Positions 37,393 to 47,555 of a DNA stretch of 64,000 bases are shown piece after piece (positions within the stretch are counted from its first letter, which is position 1; the number at the start of each line of letters is the position of its first letter). The stretch is from Orbilia blumenaviensis (lineage: Eukaryota; Ascomycota; Orbiliomycetes; Orbiliales; Orbiliaceae): assembly GCA_036872755.1 (NCBI GenBank), contig JAVHNS010000006.1:1-64000 (forward strand), written 5' to 3'. The position numbers were made by a program, and so were the translations under genes. The notes below the pieces were generated by a model that had not been told where the DNA came from, searched no databases, and saw only the letters and a list, made by a program, of their open reading frames with translations.

Positions 37393-39619
37393 CCGTAGTT
37401 TCCGAACTGCGGTTCCAAATTGTGATATCATTTGTTTGGCCTGTCCAGCATCACCCCACGAGCTGCCCATACGTTGCCTTCAGCCCCTTTCTTTGAGGCT
37501 GTCGTCCATATACACTTAAAGTTCACTACTCAAAGTAGTCAATCCGTAGAAAACCTTAGCGAGTCCTTAGGTAGGCAGGGTTTAGTAAGTCCTTAGAGAG
37601 GTTTTGTACACGTCCTTAGTTCTCATGCATACCAACTAGTTTTGATCTTGACTTACGGTTGGTTGTTAATCAATATTTGGACACCGCACTTAATAGCAAT
37701 ACCCTTATCAGAGCTGCCGCCAATACTTGTAAATCAGCACTCCCTACCCACCGTAGTTTTGAAACTACGTTTTGCAAAGGTGATATCTTTTAGGTTCGCC
37801 TGTCAAGCACCACTGCACGAGTCGCTCATATGTTGCCTTCAGCGCCCACATACCCTTAGAACTCACCACTGGATGCAGGCACGTAGCATAATGGTAAGTC
37901 CTCAGGTAGGCTTTAGTGAGTCCAAGTAGGTCTTGTATAAGTGCTCTAGTTCGTAGCCTAAACACCTCTCGATATGCCTCTCCGAACAGGATCCTCATGC
38001 ATACTAACTGCCTTGATCATGATTTGTAATTGATTGTTTGAATGGGCTTAGTTCTGCAAGCGCCAGTCCACCACCACCCCGCGAGCTGCCTATACTTTGT
38101 CTTTATTACCGCTCTTTGAGGCTACCGACGATACAAATTCTTAGGTAAAGTTTAGTGGGTCCTTAGGCAGGCCTCGTATATATGCTTAAGCTCATAGCCT
38201 AGCCGCCGGCGCCTCTTTATATGCCTTCCTGATCAAAATCCTCATGCATACCAGCTAGTTTTGATCATTACTTGCAATATCAACATCGAGACACCACACT
38301 TAGTAGCAATACCTTTATCACGGCCGCTGCCAATACCTGTAGATTAGCCACCCCACCGTACTTTTGAAGCTACGGTTTGCAATGGTGGTATCCTTTGAGT
38401 TGGCTTGTCCACCACCACCCACCCATCCACCCAACACCGCCCCGCGAGCTGCCCATACGTTGCTTCAGCGCCGTTCTTTGAGACTACAGCCCATATACAC
38501 CCTTAGATGCAGTTACCTAGCATAATTGTGGGTCCTCAAGTAGACTTTAGCGAGCCTTTAAGTAGATCTTATATCTGTGCCTAAGTTCATAGCCCAAACA
38601 TCTCCATATGCTTCTCCAAATAAAATCCTTACGCATACTAATTACCTTTGATCACGACTTGTAATTGATTGCTAGTCGGCGCCCAACCGCCATATTTAAT
38701 AACGATACCCCTATCACCGCTATCACCGACACTTCAGTGAACCGGCACCGTAGTTTCGAAACTACGGTTCCCAATTCTGATATCTTTTGGATTGATCTGT
38801 CCACCCCACGAGCTGCCCATACTTTCCCTTCAGCTATTTTTTGAGGCTACCACCCATATATACCCTTCGAGCTCACCACTGAAAATGATGAATCCTTACG
38901 CAACGTTTAGTGAGTCCTTGGGTAGATCTTGTATTATACACATACTTAAGTTCGTAGCCTAGACGCCGGTACCGCGGTACTTACGTATACCGCTCACCAC
39001 TAGATGCAAGTACATAGCAAATAGTGAATCCTTAAGTAAAATTTCGTAAGTCCTTAGGCAGGTCTTGTATATGTGCTTAAGTTCGTAGCCTAAGTACTCC
39101 ATACGCCTTCCTGAACAGAATCCTCACGCATACACCAAGTAACTTTGATCACGACTTGTAATTGATCGTTAGTCGACAGCTAGACGCTACATTTAGTATT
39201 TCTACCGCCGATACTTCAGTATCATGATCACTGGCATCACTACTATCACTAGTATCAGGTATATCGAACCGCTATGGCGCTAGTCTACCATATGCATTTA
39301 CTCCCGAACCCGGTCCATACTAACGGCCCGCACCCCGCCCTCATTTCCCCCAACCCTGACTCACTTATCCATGAGCTCTCACTATCTACGGTCGTACACA
39401 GCAGATAACCAACTTCGATGTATTTCATACATCTATACATCTATACATCTATATACATATACGCCCAACTTCCTATGCACTAAGGAAGCTAATATGTAGG
39501 CCCCACACTTGTTCATAACTGAACTATAGTAGCAGTAGGGCATTACTACAACGTATACATAGAATGTACTATACTACGAGGCTAGGATGTAATATAGGAC
39601 TTATAATTAATGATCGGCG
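37393..39619. repeat. Higher-order repeat unit 2 (four palindromes)
   Basis: Palindromes 5-8 are followed by a spacer (about 39180-39615) sharing CTACCATATGCATTTACTCCCGAA and ACTAAGGAAGCTAATAT with unit 1. Palindrome 9 (39620) would start a third unit but is followed by different sequence. Confidence 0.75.
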
Positions 39620-39980
39620 CCGTAGTTTTGAAACTACGGCTCCCGAGACCGCCCTATGAGTTGTCCATGTATGCGCTCTCGCTTCACTAGTACTTATGTA
39701 TTTAGAATGATGGTTAATCTTTGCTAGTGGACTTCACGACGCGACTTTTGCTAGTGAGTGTGTTACAACTACAACTACAACCACGTCCATAACCACAACC
39801 ACAACCACAATCACCACAATCGCTACCAATACCCCGAATCGCTAGCATCACCACCATCACCAAAATCAATCTCCCAGCCTGTCGTCTGCTATTGATCAGT
39901 TAGTATCCATATCATTACCTAGAATTCTCTACACCAGCCTCTCCCTTCGTACCCCTCCGGTGCTCTTCCAAGATCCCAGT

Positions 39981-41146
39981 ATGTCAGATAACCGGCCTCA
40001 AGGTACCGCATCGATTTTACCTCTTCGTTTTCCAAAGGCTGGCGCTAATAATATATATTGTAGCTACCACTGGTAAGAGAGACCGCAGCTTCAGCGATGT
40101 GGTGTCCGTAGAGGCTAGCTTACCTCCTAATAAAAAGACTGTGCTGTCCGAATCGCAAGGTATGAAATCTTTGTTTCTTCATCCATCAGCTTACCTACCC
40201 ACCTAAATGAGGTTCTTGTTGAAGGGCGTCTAACTGATCTGATAACGTGTCACAAGATGAAACCGCAACTTCGAGGGCCATCGAGAGCATTAGAGACAAT
40301 CCAATTGCGACCTACGCCGCCGGACCAACCAGCCTACAAGCCCTCTCATCAGATCCCGTCCCGGTGTTCTCCTCAGATCCTATCCAACCATCACTCCACA
40401 GCGATGCATTCTCCCTGGACCTACCATCGTCTCCGCCAGTACTAGAACCGCAGTTCCTTCACTCCCAATCGTCATCGTTGTCTAACCTGGACTCCTCCCC
40501 ACCGGAATTCGCAAAGTTTGAAGAAGTTCCAGTAGACCTGCCACTAGATATCAAGGGTGACCTCTCGGTTCCAGCTGGACCTGACCGACCGATTGAACAC
40601 GTTACTAAATGGGGGAGATATGTCTGCGCAGAAATACACCCTGAGGCTACTGCTGTTCTCGCCTTTGAGAACCCAAACGACATTAATTCCACCATCTTGG
40701 AGGCCCAGATTCTCAACCGTGAATTCAAGCGTGACGAAGACTTCCTGGAAAAGGTCGAAAGCTTTGCTGAATTCCTTCGTGACAAGGTGGCTTCCTGTGC
40801 TGTCTGCCAGCTGGCTGGCCGAGAGGCTAACCATCACCTCCCCAACTGCAGCCATGCCCAAGCCGACGTCCTAGGGACCTTCATTTGGGATGAAGAGTTC
40901 GGTGCCCGTGACAGCGACGTTCTTGAACAAGCAGTACTAGTCCTTTGTGCCGTTGTCCGTCTGGTGGCTCCCCACCTTCTCACGGACATAGCTATTTGGA
41001 TGAACGAAGACATCCCCGGGAGCTATCTTAATTACAAGTCGTGGTGTCTGCTTCCGGATTCTTTTCTTGGTGCCCCAGCTCTGAAGGGATATCGTGTCGT
41101 TTTAGCTTTAAAGACACTGCTGGAGGACGGCTTAGTTGAGCTGTGA
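39981..41146 (+). CDS. Zinc-knuckle protein related to the helicase C-terminal tail
   Basis: Model: exon 1 39981-40002, intron 40003-40063, exon 2 40064-40159, intron 40160-40256, exon 3 40257-41146; ~335 aa, one frame. Exon 3 alone has no usable ATG at its 5' end, which is why upstream exons are needed. The second acceptor (ACAAG) is unusual, so that join is tentative. The N-terminal half is Ser/Pro/Asp-rich and probably disordered. The C-terminal half has a CX2CX9HX3C knuckle (CAVC ... HLPNC) with the same spacing as the knuckles in both helicase paralogues, followed by a hydrophobic helical region. It lies just beyond the palindrome array and points away from the telomere. It may be a free-standing relative of the helicase tail or a partner of it. 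Function unknown. Confidence 0.6.
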
Positions 41147-41174
41147 ATTGTTTCTATAGGTGCTAATGAAAACG

Positions 41175-41270
41175 ATACTTCCCTTCCTCCCTTCCTCCCT
41201 TTCTTCCTCCCTTCTTCCCTTCTTCCCTTCTTCCCTTTCTCCGTCCGTCCGTTCCTCTCCCTGCTTCTAG
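41175..41270. repeat. Polypyrimidine tract (CTTCCCTTC)n
   Basis: Nearly pure C/T strand made of CTTCCCTTC / CTTCCTCCC units, with CCGT interruptions near the 3' end. The minus-strand ORF through it is low complexity. Confidence 0.85.
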
Positions 41271-41469
41271 TCTCCTTATAGAATTCAAAGTGTCTGCTTT
41301 CGTAGTATCGTTAACCATTGACCATTGTAGTTCTGAGATTGTGACTCTGAGTACAATGCAATTGATTATTGTACCTACAGAAGTAGATATGTATAGATAA
41401 TTTGCACGACACCCTGGTTCCCTTGGCAATCAAAGTCGCCCGAACACCACGGCTTATTGTGTCTCAAAT

Positions 41470-41785
41470 ACATTCGACGGGCTGTGTCCCAAACAAATAC
41501 GCGTGTGTCCCAAACAAACCGGGTGTGTCCCTAGCAAATTTACGTGTGTCCCAAACAATATGAGTGTGTCCCAAGCAAACTGTGTCCCAAGCAAATATGC
41601 GTGTGTCCTAAGCAAATCTGTTTGTCCCCAGCAAATCCGCCTGCCCGAAACCGTGTCCCAAGCGAATCTACGTGTGTCCCTAGCAAATATACCCGTGTCC
41701 CAAACAAGCTGAGTGTATCCCAAGCAAACCTGCCTGTCCCAAACAATTAATTATGCCTGTGTCCCAAACAAGACAGTCTGTTCAC
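41470..41785 (+). repeat. TGTCCCAAACAAA minisatellite
   Basis: About 15 copies of a unit GTGTGTCCCAAACAAAT (variants CCTAGCAAAT, CCAAGCAAAC), 16-24 bp apart with variable 4-8 bp spacers such as ACGC, GAGT and GCCT. All copies are in the same orientation. Overlapping repeat-encoded ORFs on both strands are not genes. Inverted copies (GGGACACA) occur at 42135-42190 and 43430-43480. Confidence 0.9.
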
Positions 41786-42340
41786 GTGATGCGATTCAAG
41801 ATCGAAACCCTGTAGACTGTATACAAATGCAATGGCCGGTGTTAGAAGTTTTTCCATGCTATGATACTTGTAATTAGACATCCGTTTTCTTCGCGAGGTA
41901 CTACCTTTGGAGTGGTGGTGGTGGTGGTGGCGGTGTAACAGTGGAAGCTTTTGTGGTACATGTTCATACAGGCTCTAACAAACCCTATTCTGTACGACCT
42001 GAGTAGCTGCGGTTCGCTTGATCCCGCCTGTGCATAACCGATCGTCCAGTAGCTGGACCACATGTCACATGACATATTTGGGCATCGGAACTGTGTGTCG
42101 CTAAGAAATTATCAATGTAGGACTAGCATTTTCGTTGGGACACAGGCAATTTTGTCTGGGACACAACTACGAGACTAGGACACACCCTGGGACCGAGACT
42201 AGAACACCATAGCATATGAACATTTTCGGCATCAAAACTAATTATCGCCTATCCCGCATTATACTTCCGCCCAGACATTTCATAAAACGAAATAACCAAC
42301 TGTAGACGACTGCCCACTAATACCACTACTCTGGGATTAC
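41786..42340. other. Spacer between minisatellites
   Basis: No gene. It contains a short GGT triplet run (41905-41935) and several GGGACACA words at 42135-42190, the reverse of the TGTCCC minisatellite. Confidence 0.5.
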
Positions 42341-42369
42341 ATGTTCAGCTGTCATATACATCTCCACCC

Positions 42370-43055
42370 ACTCCGGCTTCACCGAACTTGCGAGTCACGT
42401 GACCGTGTTGAGCCTCAAAACAGTGGTGATGCCACAAACGCCGTTATACATAGCTTGTCCGGCTTCACAACGGTATTGGTATAGTCTAATATATAGGTAC
42501 TACTGACCTGTCCGACTTCATACTTTTCTTACTATCCAACCTTTCCGGCTTCAGTACTGTTTGTACGATACCTCAAAGATTTTGTGTGGTGAGTGTGTCT
42601 GTCCGACCGTACATCAGTATTTCTGTCCGGTCTGTCCAGCACCAATACTACTGTTAGCATACTACTACTGCTGGTGCTGTCCGGACATTTTGTTTTTATG
42701 GTGTCCCAAAGATTTTCAGGCTTCACAAAGCTCGAAGTCACGTGATTGTGTTGAACCTCAAAACGGTGGTGATGCTACAAACGCCGTTGTATACAGCTTG
42801 TCTAGCTTCAGAACGGTATTGTTAAAGCTCCATATACAGTAGCAATCTGTCCGGCTTCATACTCTTCTTACTATCCAGCCTTTCCGGCTTCAGTACTGTT
42901 TGTACGGCATCTCAAGGATTTTGTGTGGTGTCCTGTGTACATACGATATAGATATTAGTGCAACATCAGTATGTCTGTCCGGCTTCGATAGTGCTGTTTA
43001 TACAGTTACCCCAAAGCTTTTGTATCTGTCCAGCACCAATACTACAGTTAGCATA

Positions 43056-43097
<42 letters not shown>

Positions 43098-43380
43098 TCC
43101 GGACATTTCGTATGGTGTCCCAAACATTTGCCGGCCTCACCAAAACTTGCGAGTCACGTGACTGTGTTGAACATCAAAACGATGGTGATGCCTCAAACAC
43201 CATTGAATATAGCTTGTCCGGCTTCAGAACGGTACTGTTAAAGCTTCATATACACTAACAACCTATCCGGCTTCATACTCTTCTTACTATCCAGCCTTTC
43301 CGGCCTCAGCACTGTTTGTACGATATCTCAAAGATTTTGTGTGGTGTACCAAGCCAGCGTTTTGTATTGTGTCCCAAGCA
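42370..43380. repeat. Three ~340-415-bp tandem units, each with CACGTG
   Basis: Each unit contains AGTCACGTGAY (42393, 42736, 43152), then GTGTTGARCMTCAAAACRRTGGTGATG, then TATCCRRCTTCATACT-type sequence, ACTATCCARCCTTTCCGGC and CTCAAAGATTTTGTGTGGTG. Units are about 343 and 416 bp apart. The length difference is partly due to TACTAC/TGCTGC triplet runs (42658-42675 and 43058-43096). ORFs here follow the repeats and are not called. Confidence 0.88.
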
Positions 43381-43743
43381 TTTTGGTTTTTTGCGGGCGA
43401 TTTCGACCTCGAGGAGGGGGGGGTTATGTTAGGACACAGGGGGTTATGTTAGGAAAACGACGTTTTCTTTGGGACACAGTACAAATTTTCGGAAAACCCC
43501 ATACAAAATCCTAACAACGCAAAACTGAGATGGGGCGTTTGTCGCGGTTTGTTCGGATCGGCGGTTCCGATTTTGCGTGGGACACGGCATAACAGAACCC
43601 CCAGTGTTGGGGGCGGTCTAGCGGGTATTTATTTTAATATAATTATTTTATAATAATATATTACTTTTTTTTTTTAATTATTATAAAAATAAAAAACTAA
43701 AAATTAAAAAAATTTAATAAAAAAATTAAATAAAATAAGTTAT
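43381..43743. other. AT-rich 3' flank of the ankyrin gene
   Basis: The first half carries GGGTTATGTTAGGA twice and GGGACACA words. The second half (43625-43740) is almost pure A/T and adjoins the stop codon of the leftward ankyrin gene. No gene. Confidence 0.5.
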
Positions 43744-46428
43744 TTAAAGATCAGATAGAACTAAACTTTCTAAAGCATCGCAAAATTCATCATCACAATC
43801 TGCATCGCCAGACTGTGATGATGATTCAGTATTAACCTCACTATCTCTATCGAAAGATTGTTCTACCTGAGAGACTCTCGAGGCACCTTCTACTCGATCA
43901 AGGAATGAATGAAAAACCTCTTCCAGGTTGGTCCGTCCCAACGCGTAGAAGAAACTTCCACCCCGATGCTTATTTGTGCCCATTCTGTTGGTTAATATAT
44001 CTCTTGCTGTCTGCCCATTCTTATTTTCGTCATTGATGCTAACCCCAGTGATCCCAATAACGCTCACCAAATTTAATATATCCGTATTGCTATATTGCAT
44101 GAGGTAATGAAGAATATTCCATCCATCTTGATCCTTTGTTGTGAAATCAAATTCCCGTGGTTCATCGAACAGGACGGCTAGTGCCTGATGAGACTCCTTT
44201 GATAACCCCACCATGGCGGCGGTCTGGCCTTTTTTATTTACTCTGTTATAGTCAGAGCCAGCTTCAAGAAGGAATTTAGTGATTTCGACCTTGTTTGAAC
44301 TGATCGCCTCTGTCAGTGGGCTGTGTCCCTGTCTATCCGGAGAATTAATATCTAAAAAGCCTTCACCGACTTCGAGTATGGCCTTTGCCACGCCAATGGC
44401 ATCGGATTGGCTGAAATCAGAATGGAAAAGACAGTGGACTAGCAGCGAATTCCCACCTCTACATGTGCAGTCTTGTATATGCGATGGGCGACAATACTGG
44501 ATGCACTGCCTGAGAACCTGTACTGATTTTGCAATGCGTAAACTGCACGCGTTATCAAAATGACATACTGTAGGGTCGGCACCGTAAGTTAGCAGTAGTT
44601 GAACCAGTTCTGGGTCATCCTTTTGTACGGCCCAATGCAATGGAGTCCTGCCAGATTTATCGGGCTTATTTATGAGCCCAGTTCCATCGCATCTTCGTAA
44701 TTCTGCTTCGAGATCACCGGATTCGACCTTCAAAACAAGCTTATGTATACGACTGAGCTGGAAACTTTCTAAACCAACGGCTTGGTCTGGGAACATATTG
44801 GTAATTCGCTCGGGTAGAGGGGTATGGGTATCCCGAGAGAGCATTGAGACCATGAAAATTGTGTAAGGTGACCTATATTCCTTTCGTGTTAAAAGGAATA
44901 GCTCTTTTAATCGAGGTGCGAAGGAGAGGGAGTTAAAATTTCATACCCATATTTTGAGGTTTCAATATGCATATCCGCACCCTGTGAAAGAAGAAATCCA
45001 AGCAAATCGCAAAACTCATCGTCATATTCAAAATGCGATTCAAATTGACCAAGCAAAAGTAAGACCTTTCATATGTTAGTATCATGTGGTTATAGTTACG
45101 AGTTCAAGTTACGAATGACACTGTCTTTATTAGGCAGATAACTTGGAAATAGGGCTTCTAACACAAGGTCCTGAAAAGAAAAGGGTGCTCGTCTTTGCAA
45201 TACTAAGTATACACTCACATGCAGTATTGTAAACCCATATCTGTCATCGATGTCCCTTACAGATATCTTTCTTTTCAAAATAAGGTCTTCCAGTCTATCT
45301 ATATCGTCGCTTAACTCGAAAATTTCTTCGAACGGACGGATATTCCAGGTTCTGAATAGCATTTCCGAGGGCTGTGATAGTCGAGCCTCAATTGTGAACA
45401 TACTTTTAATGAACCATTCTGGGAATGCATATCGTATCCTTAAGACGCCTTTCGCGGTACGTTTACACGTTGGTATGTCACAAGAGGGGGATAAAGAAGA
45501 GATACAGCTATATCCGATAAATAGCTGGCCGATGACATTCGAAAGAAAAGTCGGAGTTTGGGCTGTGTTTTTCGAGTGACAAATGCATCTACACCGAGGA
45601 TTGCAGGAAAAGGTGTCCGAGGAATTGAGCGTAGTAGCACCGTTTTGTCGTTGGTAGCTAACTTGATTATACTGATGCGCACGGACGATTTGAGTACCGG
45701 CGGGCTGATGAATGGGCGATCTTGTCTGAAAGGCAGCCTAAATTTGATCCATGGAATTAGTATCACCCTTTAGTCGATACGGAAGGCTCCTGGTTTTATT
45801 CCGTACAGAAAGATTTTCTATTTTCCGACTCAAGTCTGAAAACCCATTGGTGAGTTCGCGGGACTGGGCTTGAAATATTTGTTTCAAAAGAAATTCTATC
45901 CCATCGATCTGCCCACCCATTTGAAAAGTAGAGCCTCTAAATTTTATTAGCTGTGATCCCCAGGAGCTAACATGGAGGTAATTTATATTGAACTAACAAA
46001 GTGACCAGCTGAATCCTTTCTGCTACTTTTTTTCTGATTATCTGCAACTCATTTCTGGCTTCCTCAAACTTTGAACGCTCCTTCATGAGCCGCAACCTAC
46101 TAAACTCTCCGTTGCTGTTGATTAATTTCGATTGAAAATAATCGTGTATCCCAGTCAACGCAATCTTCGCCTCATTCAAAGCGTCTCTCAAAGAAATAAC
46201 CTCCTGGAAGGTATTGAATATTTGGCTGTTTTGGCGTCCAGGGCCCCGGTCCAAGATAATCTGAGTCGTATAGGCTATATCCAAAATGGCATCAACCTCT
46301 TGCTGGAGTCCTGCAATCGCATGCGGGATGTCTTTCAACGCTGAAATTAACTTCCGAATGCCATTGCTGACTTGACAGGCCAGTGTAAGTACCGCAATTA
46401 TCGACGCTGTGATTGAGAGTGGATCCAT
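43744..46428 (-). CDS. STAND-type N-terminal domain plus ankyrin-repeat protein, with an apparent frameshift
   Basis: Model: exons 46428-45998, 45936-45781, 45725-45219, 45065-44947, 44872-43744; ~780 aa if the frameshift is ignored. The start MDPLSITASIIAVLTLA is the classic opening of the fungal Helo-like/STAND N-terminal domain, followed by a coiled-coil-like stretch to ~140. A middle region carries CD....CK and YAFPEWF signatures that I know from this fungal ankyrin family. The C-terminal ankyrins include SGRTPLHWAVQKDDPELVQL and GHSPLTEAISSNK, and the tail is Ser/Asp/Glu-rich and acidic. In exon 3 the frame must slip by one base near 45480-45490, at a run of five C on the coding strand: the product reads SLLYPPL in one frame and CDIPTCK in another. 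This is either a decayed allele or an assembly error. Family members are thought to act in non-self recognition; this one's role is unknown. The 45218-45066 intron (153 nt) has a perfect TACTAAC branch. Confidence 0.75.
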
Positions 46429-47555
46429 TGCGGTTTTGAATTTATCCTAAGCTCAAACTTCAAATACCGTTATTTTTCTTTTGTAACTTCGCTAAGTCAA
46501 TCTAATGAACATGGTCTAGCTGGGGTGATCGAAAGCATGAATTAGTGGTTAAATGCGAAGCAGAAACCGGTTCGTTTTTGAAGTCCAAACCGAATTTAGA
46601 AAACATAAAAATATTGAGCACCTAAGCTCGTTTCGCTGATTTAGATTATTAGAAGCTAGAAGAATTGTAGATTGAATTTGATAAAGACGAACAGGTATCG
46701 AGCGGGGTATGTTGATAAGATATCGCTTTTCGCCAAATGGCACGCCCGGATTGGTTGAGCTTCAAATAGTAGGCTTGGCGTAGCCTGGTTTATATGCTTC
46801 TAGTTATTGGATATATGGAAGTCTTGTCATAAAAGTGTGGGAAATTGTTGAAAGTACTTACATTCCCTATCCCTCTCTGTCAAACGCGATCCAAATGGCC
46901 CATTTCAAAACGCCAGCCGATTGGGAGAAGCAGGCATTTAGTTAGCAGATAAGTAGATGGAGATTAACCAATATCCTAGACTCCATCTTCATCCCAAAAT
47001 CGGTCACGCCTTAACATTGGGCTCGCAGGCATATCGTATGGTTCTCTCATGCGGCTTCTAGCCATCCATCGCCACATTAAAACAACAAAACAAGGTCAAA
47101 TGGCACACGCGCATATTTGCCCACAACGTAAACACTCACCCGCATTTACTGAAACAGGACAGCCCTGCCCCGCAAAGTTGACTGTTTAAATCAATTCATA
47201 CATCATGAAGAGCTGTAACTTCCTGACCAAATTTGCATTCAGCGGCATGCCATCCCACACACTAACTCGGCTAAATCTTATGACTAGAATCTCAATATTC
47301 AAGCGTAATTAATTGTTTTATGCTTTTTAATATAATTAGCCGGGGTACCGAAATCAATTTCGAAATAACATAATGACAATCACATACAGACTTCTTCAAG
47401 AAAAGTCCTTGCAAGCCGCAGGATATATATTGGAAACCTGTATCTTCGGGTTCCGAAATCTCAAATGGTGCATTTTAGATACATGTCGCATTTCTTGGGT
47501 ATTATTATGGATATTGGAATTAAAATAATGTTGCAATGAAATGATAAATTGGTAG
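46429..47555. other. Spacer, no gene seen
   Basis: Mildly AT-rich intergenic DNA holding the ankyrin gene's promoter and the 3' flank of the next gene. Only short ORFs without motifs are present. Confidence 0.5.

Larger units (their letters stand above)
34911..39639. repeat. Array of nine palindromes in tandem subtelomeric repeats
   Basis: The palindrome CCGTAGTTT-NN-AAACTACGG recurs at 34913, 35592, 36098, 36468, 37393, 37751, 38356, 38748 and 39620 (20 bp each). Copies 1, 4, 8 and 9 are perfect in both arms; copy 1 extends to 11-bp arms (34911-34934). Each palindrome heads a repeat unit of roughly 360-930 bp that shares GAGCTGCCCAT, GGTCTTGTATATGTGCTTAAG, CGTAGCCTAA and TTTGATCACGACTTGTAATTG. 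The first palindrome lies 55 bp after the stop codon of the recombinase-helicase gene. No ORF in the array looks real. Confidence 0.9.

Noticed and set aside
34911..39639. CRISPR array or ribosomal DNA
   Set aside because: Units are hundreds of bases long and diverged, the palindromes are not evenly spaced, and a fungus has no CRISPR. A CGCCCGTACACACCG-like word at 34995 is not in an rRNA context.
41454..41750. Overlapping 68-89 codon ORFs on both strands
   Set aside because: Translations of the TGTCCCAAACAAA minisatellite.
42561..43241. ORFs of 67-113 codons with Cys/Pro or poly-Leu stretches
   Set aside because: They follow the ~400-bp tandem units and their TAC/TGC triplet runs and recur only because the repeat does.
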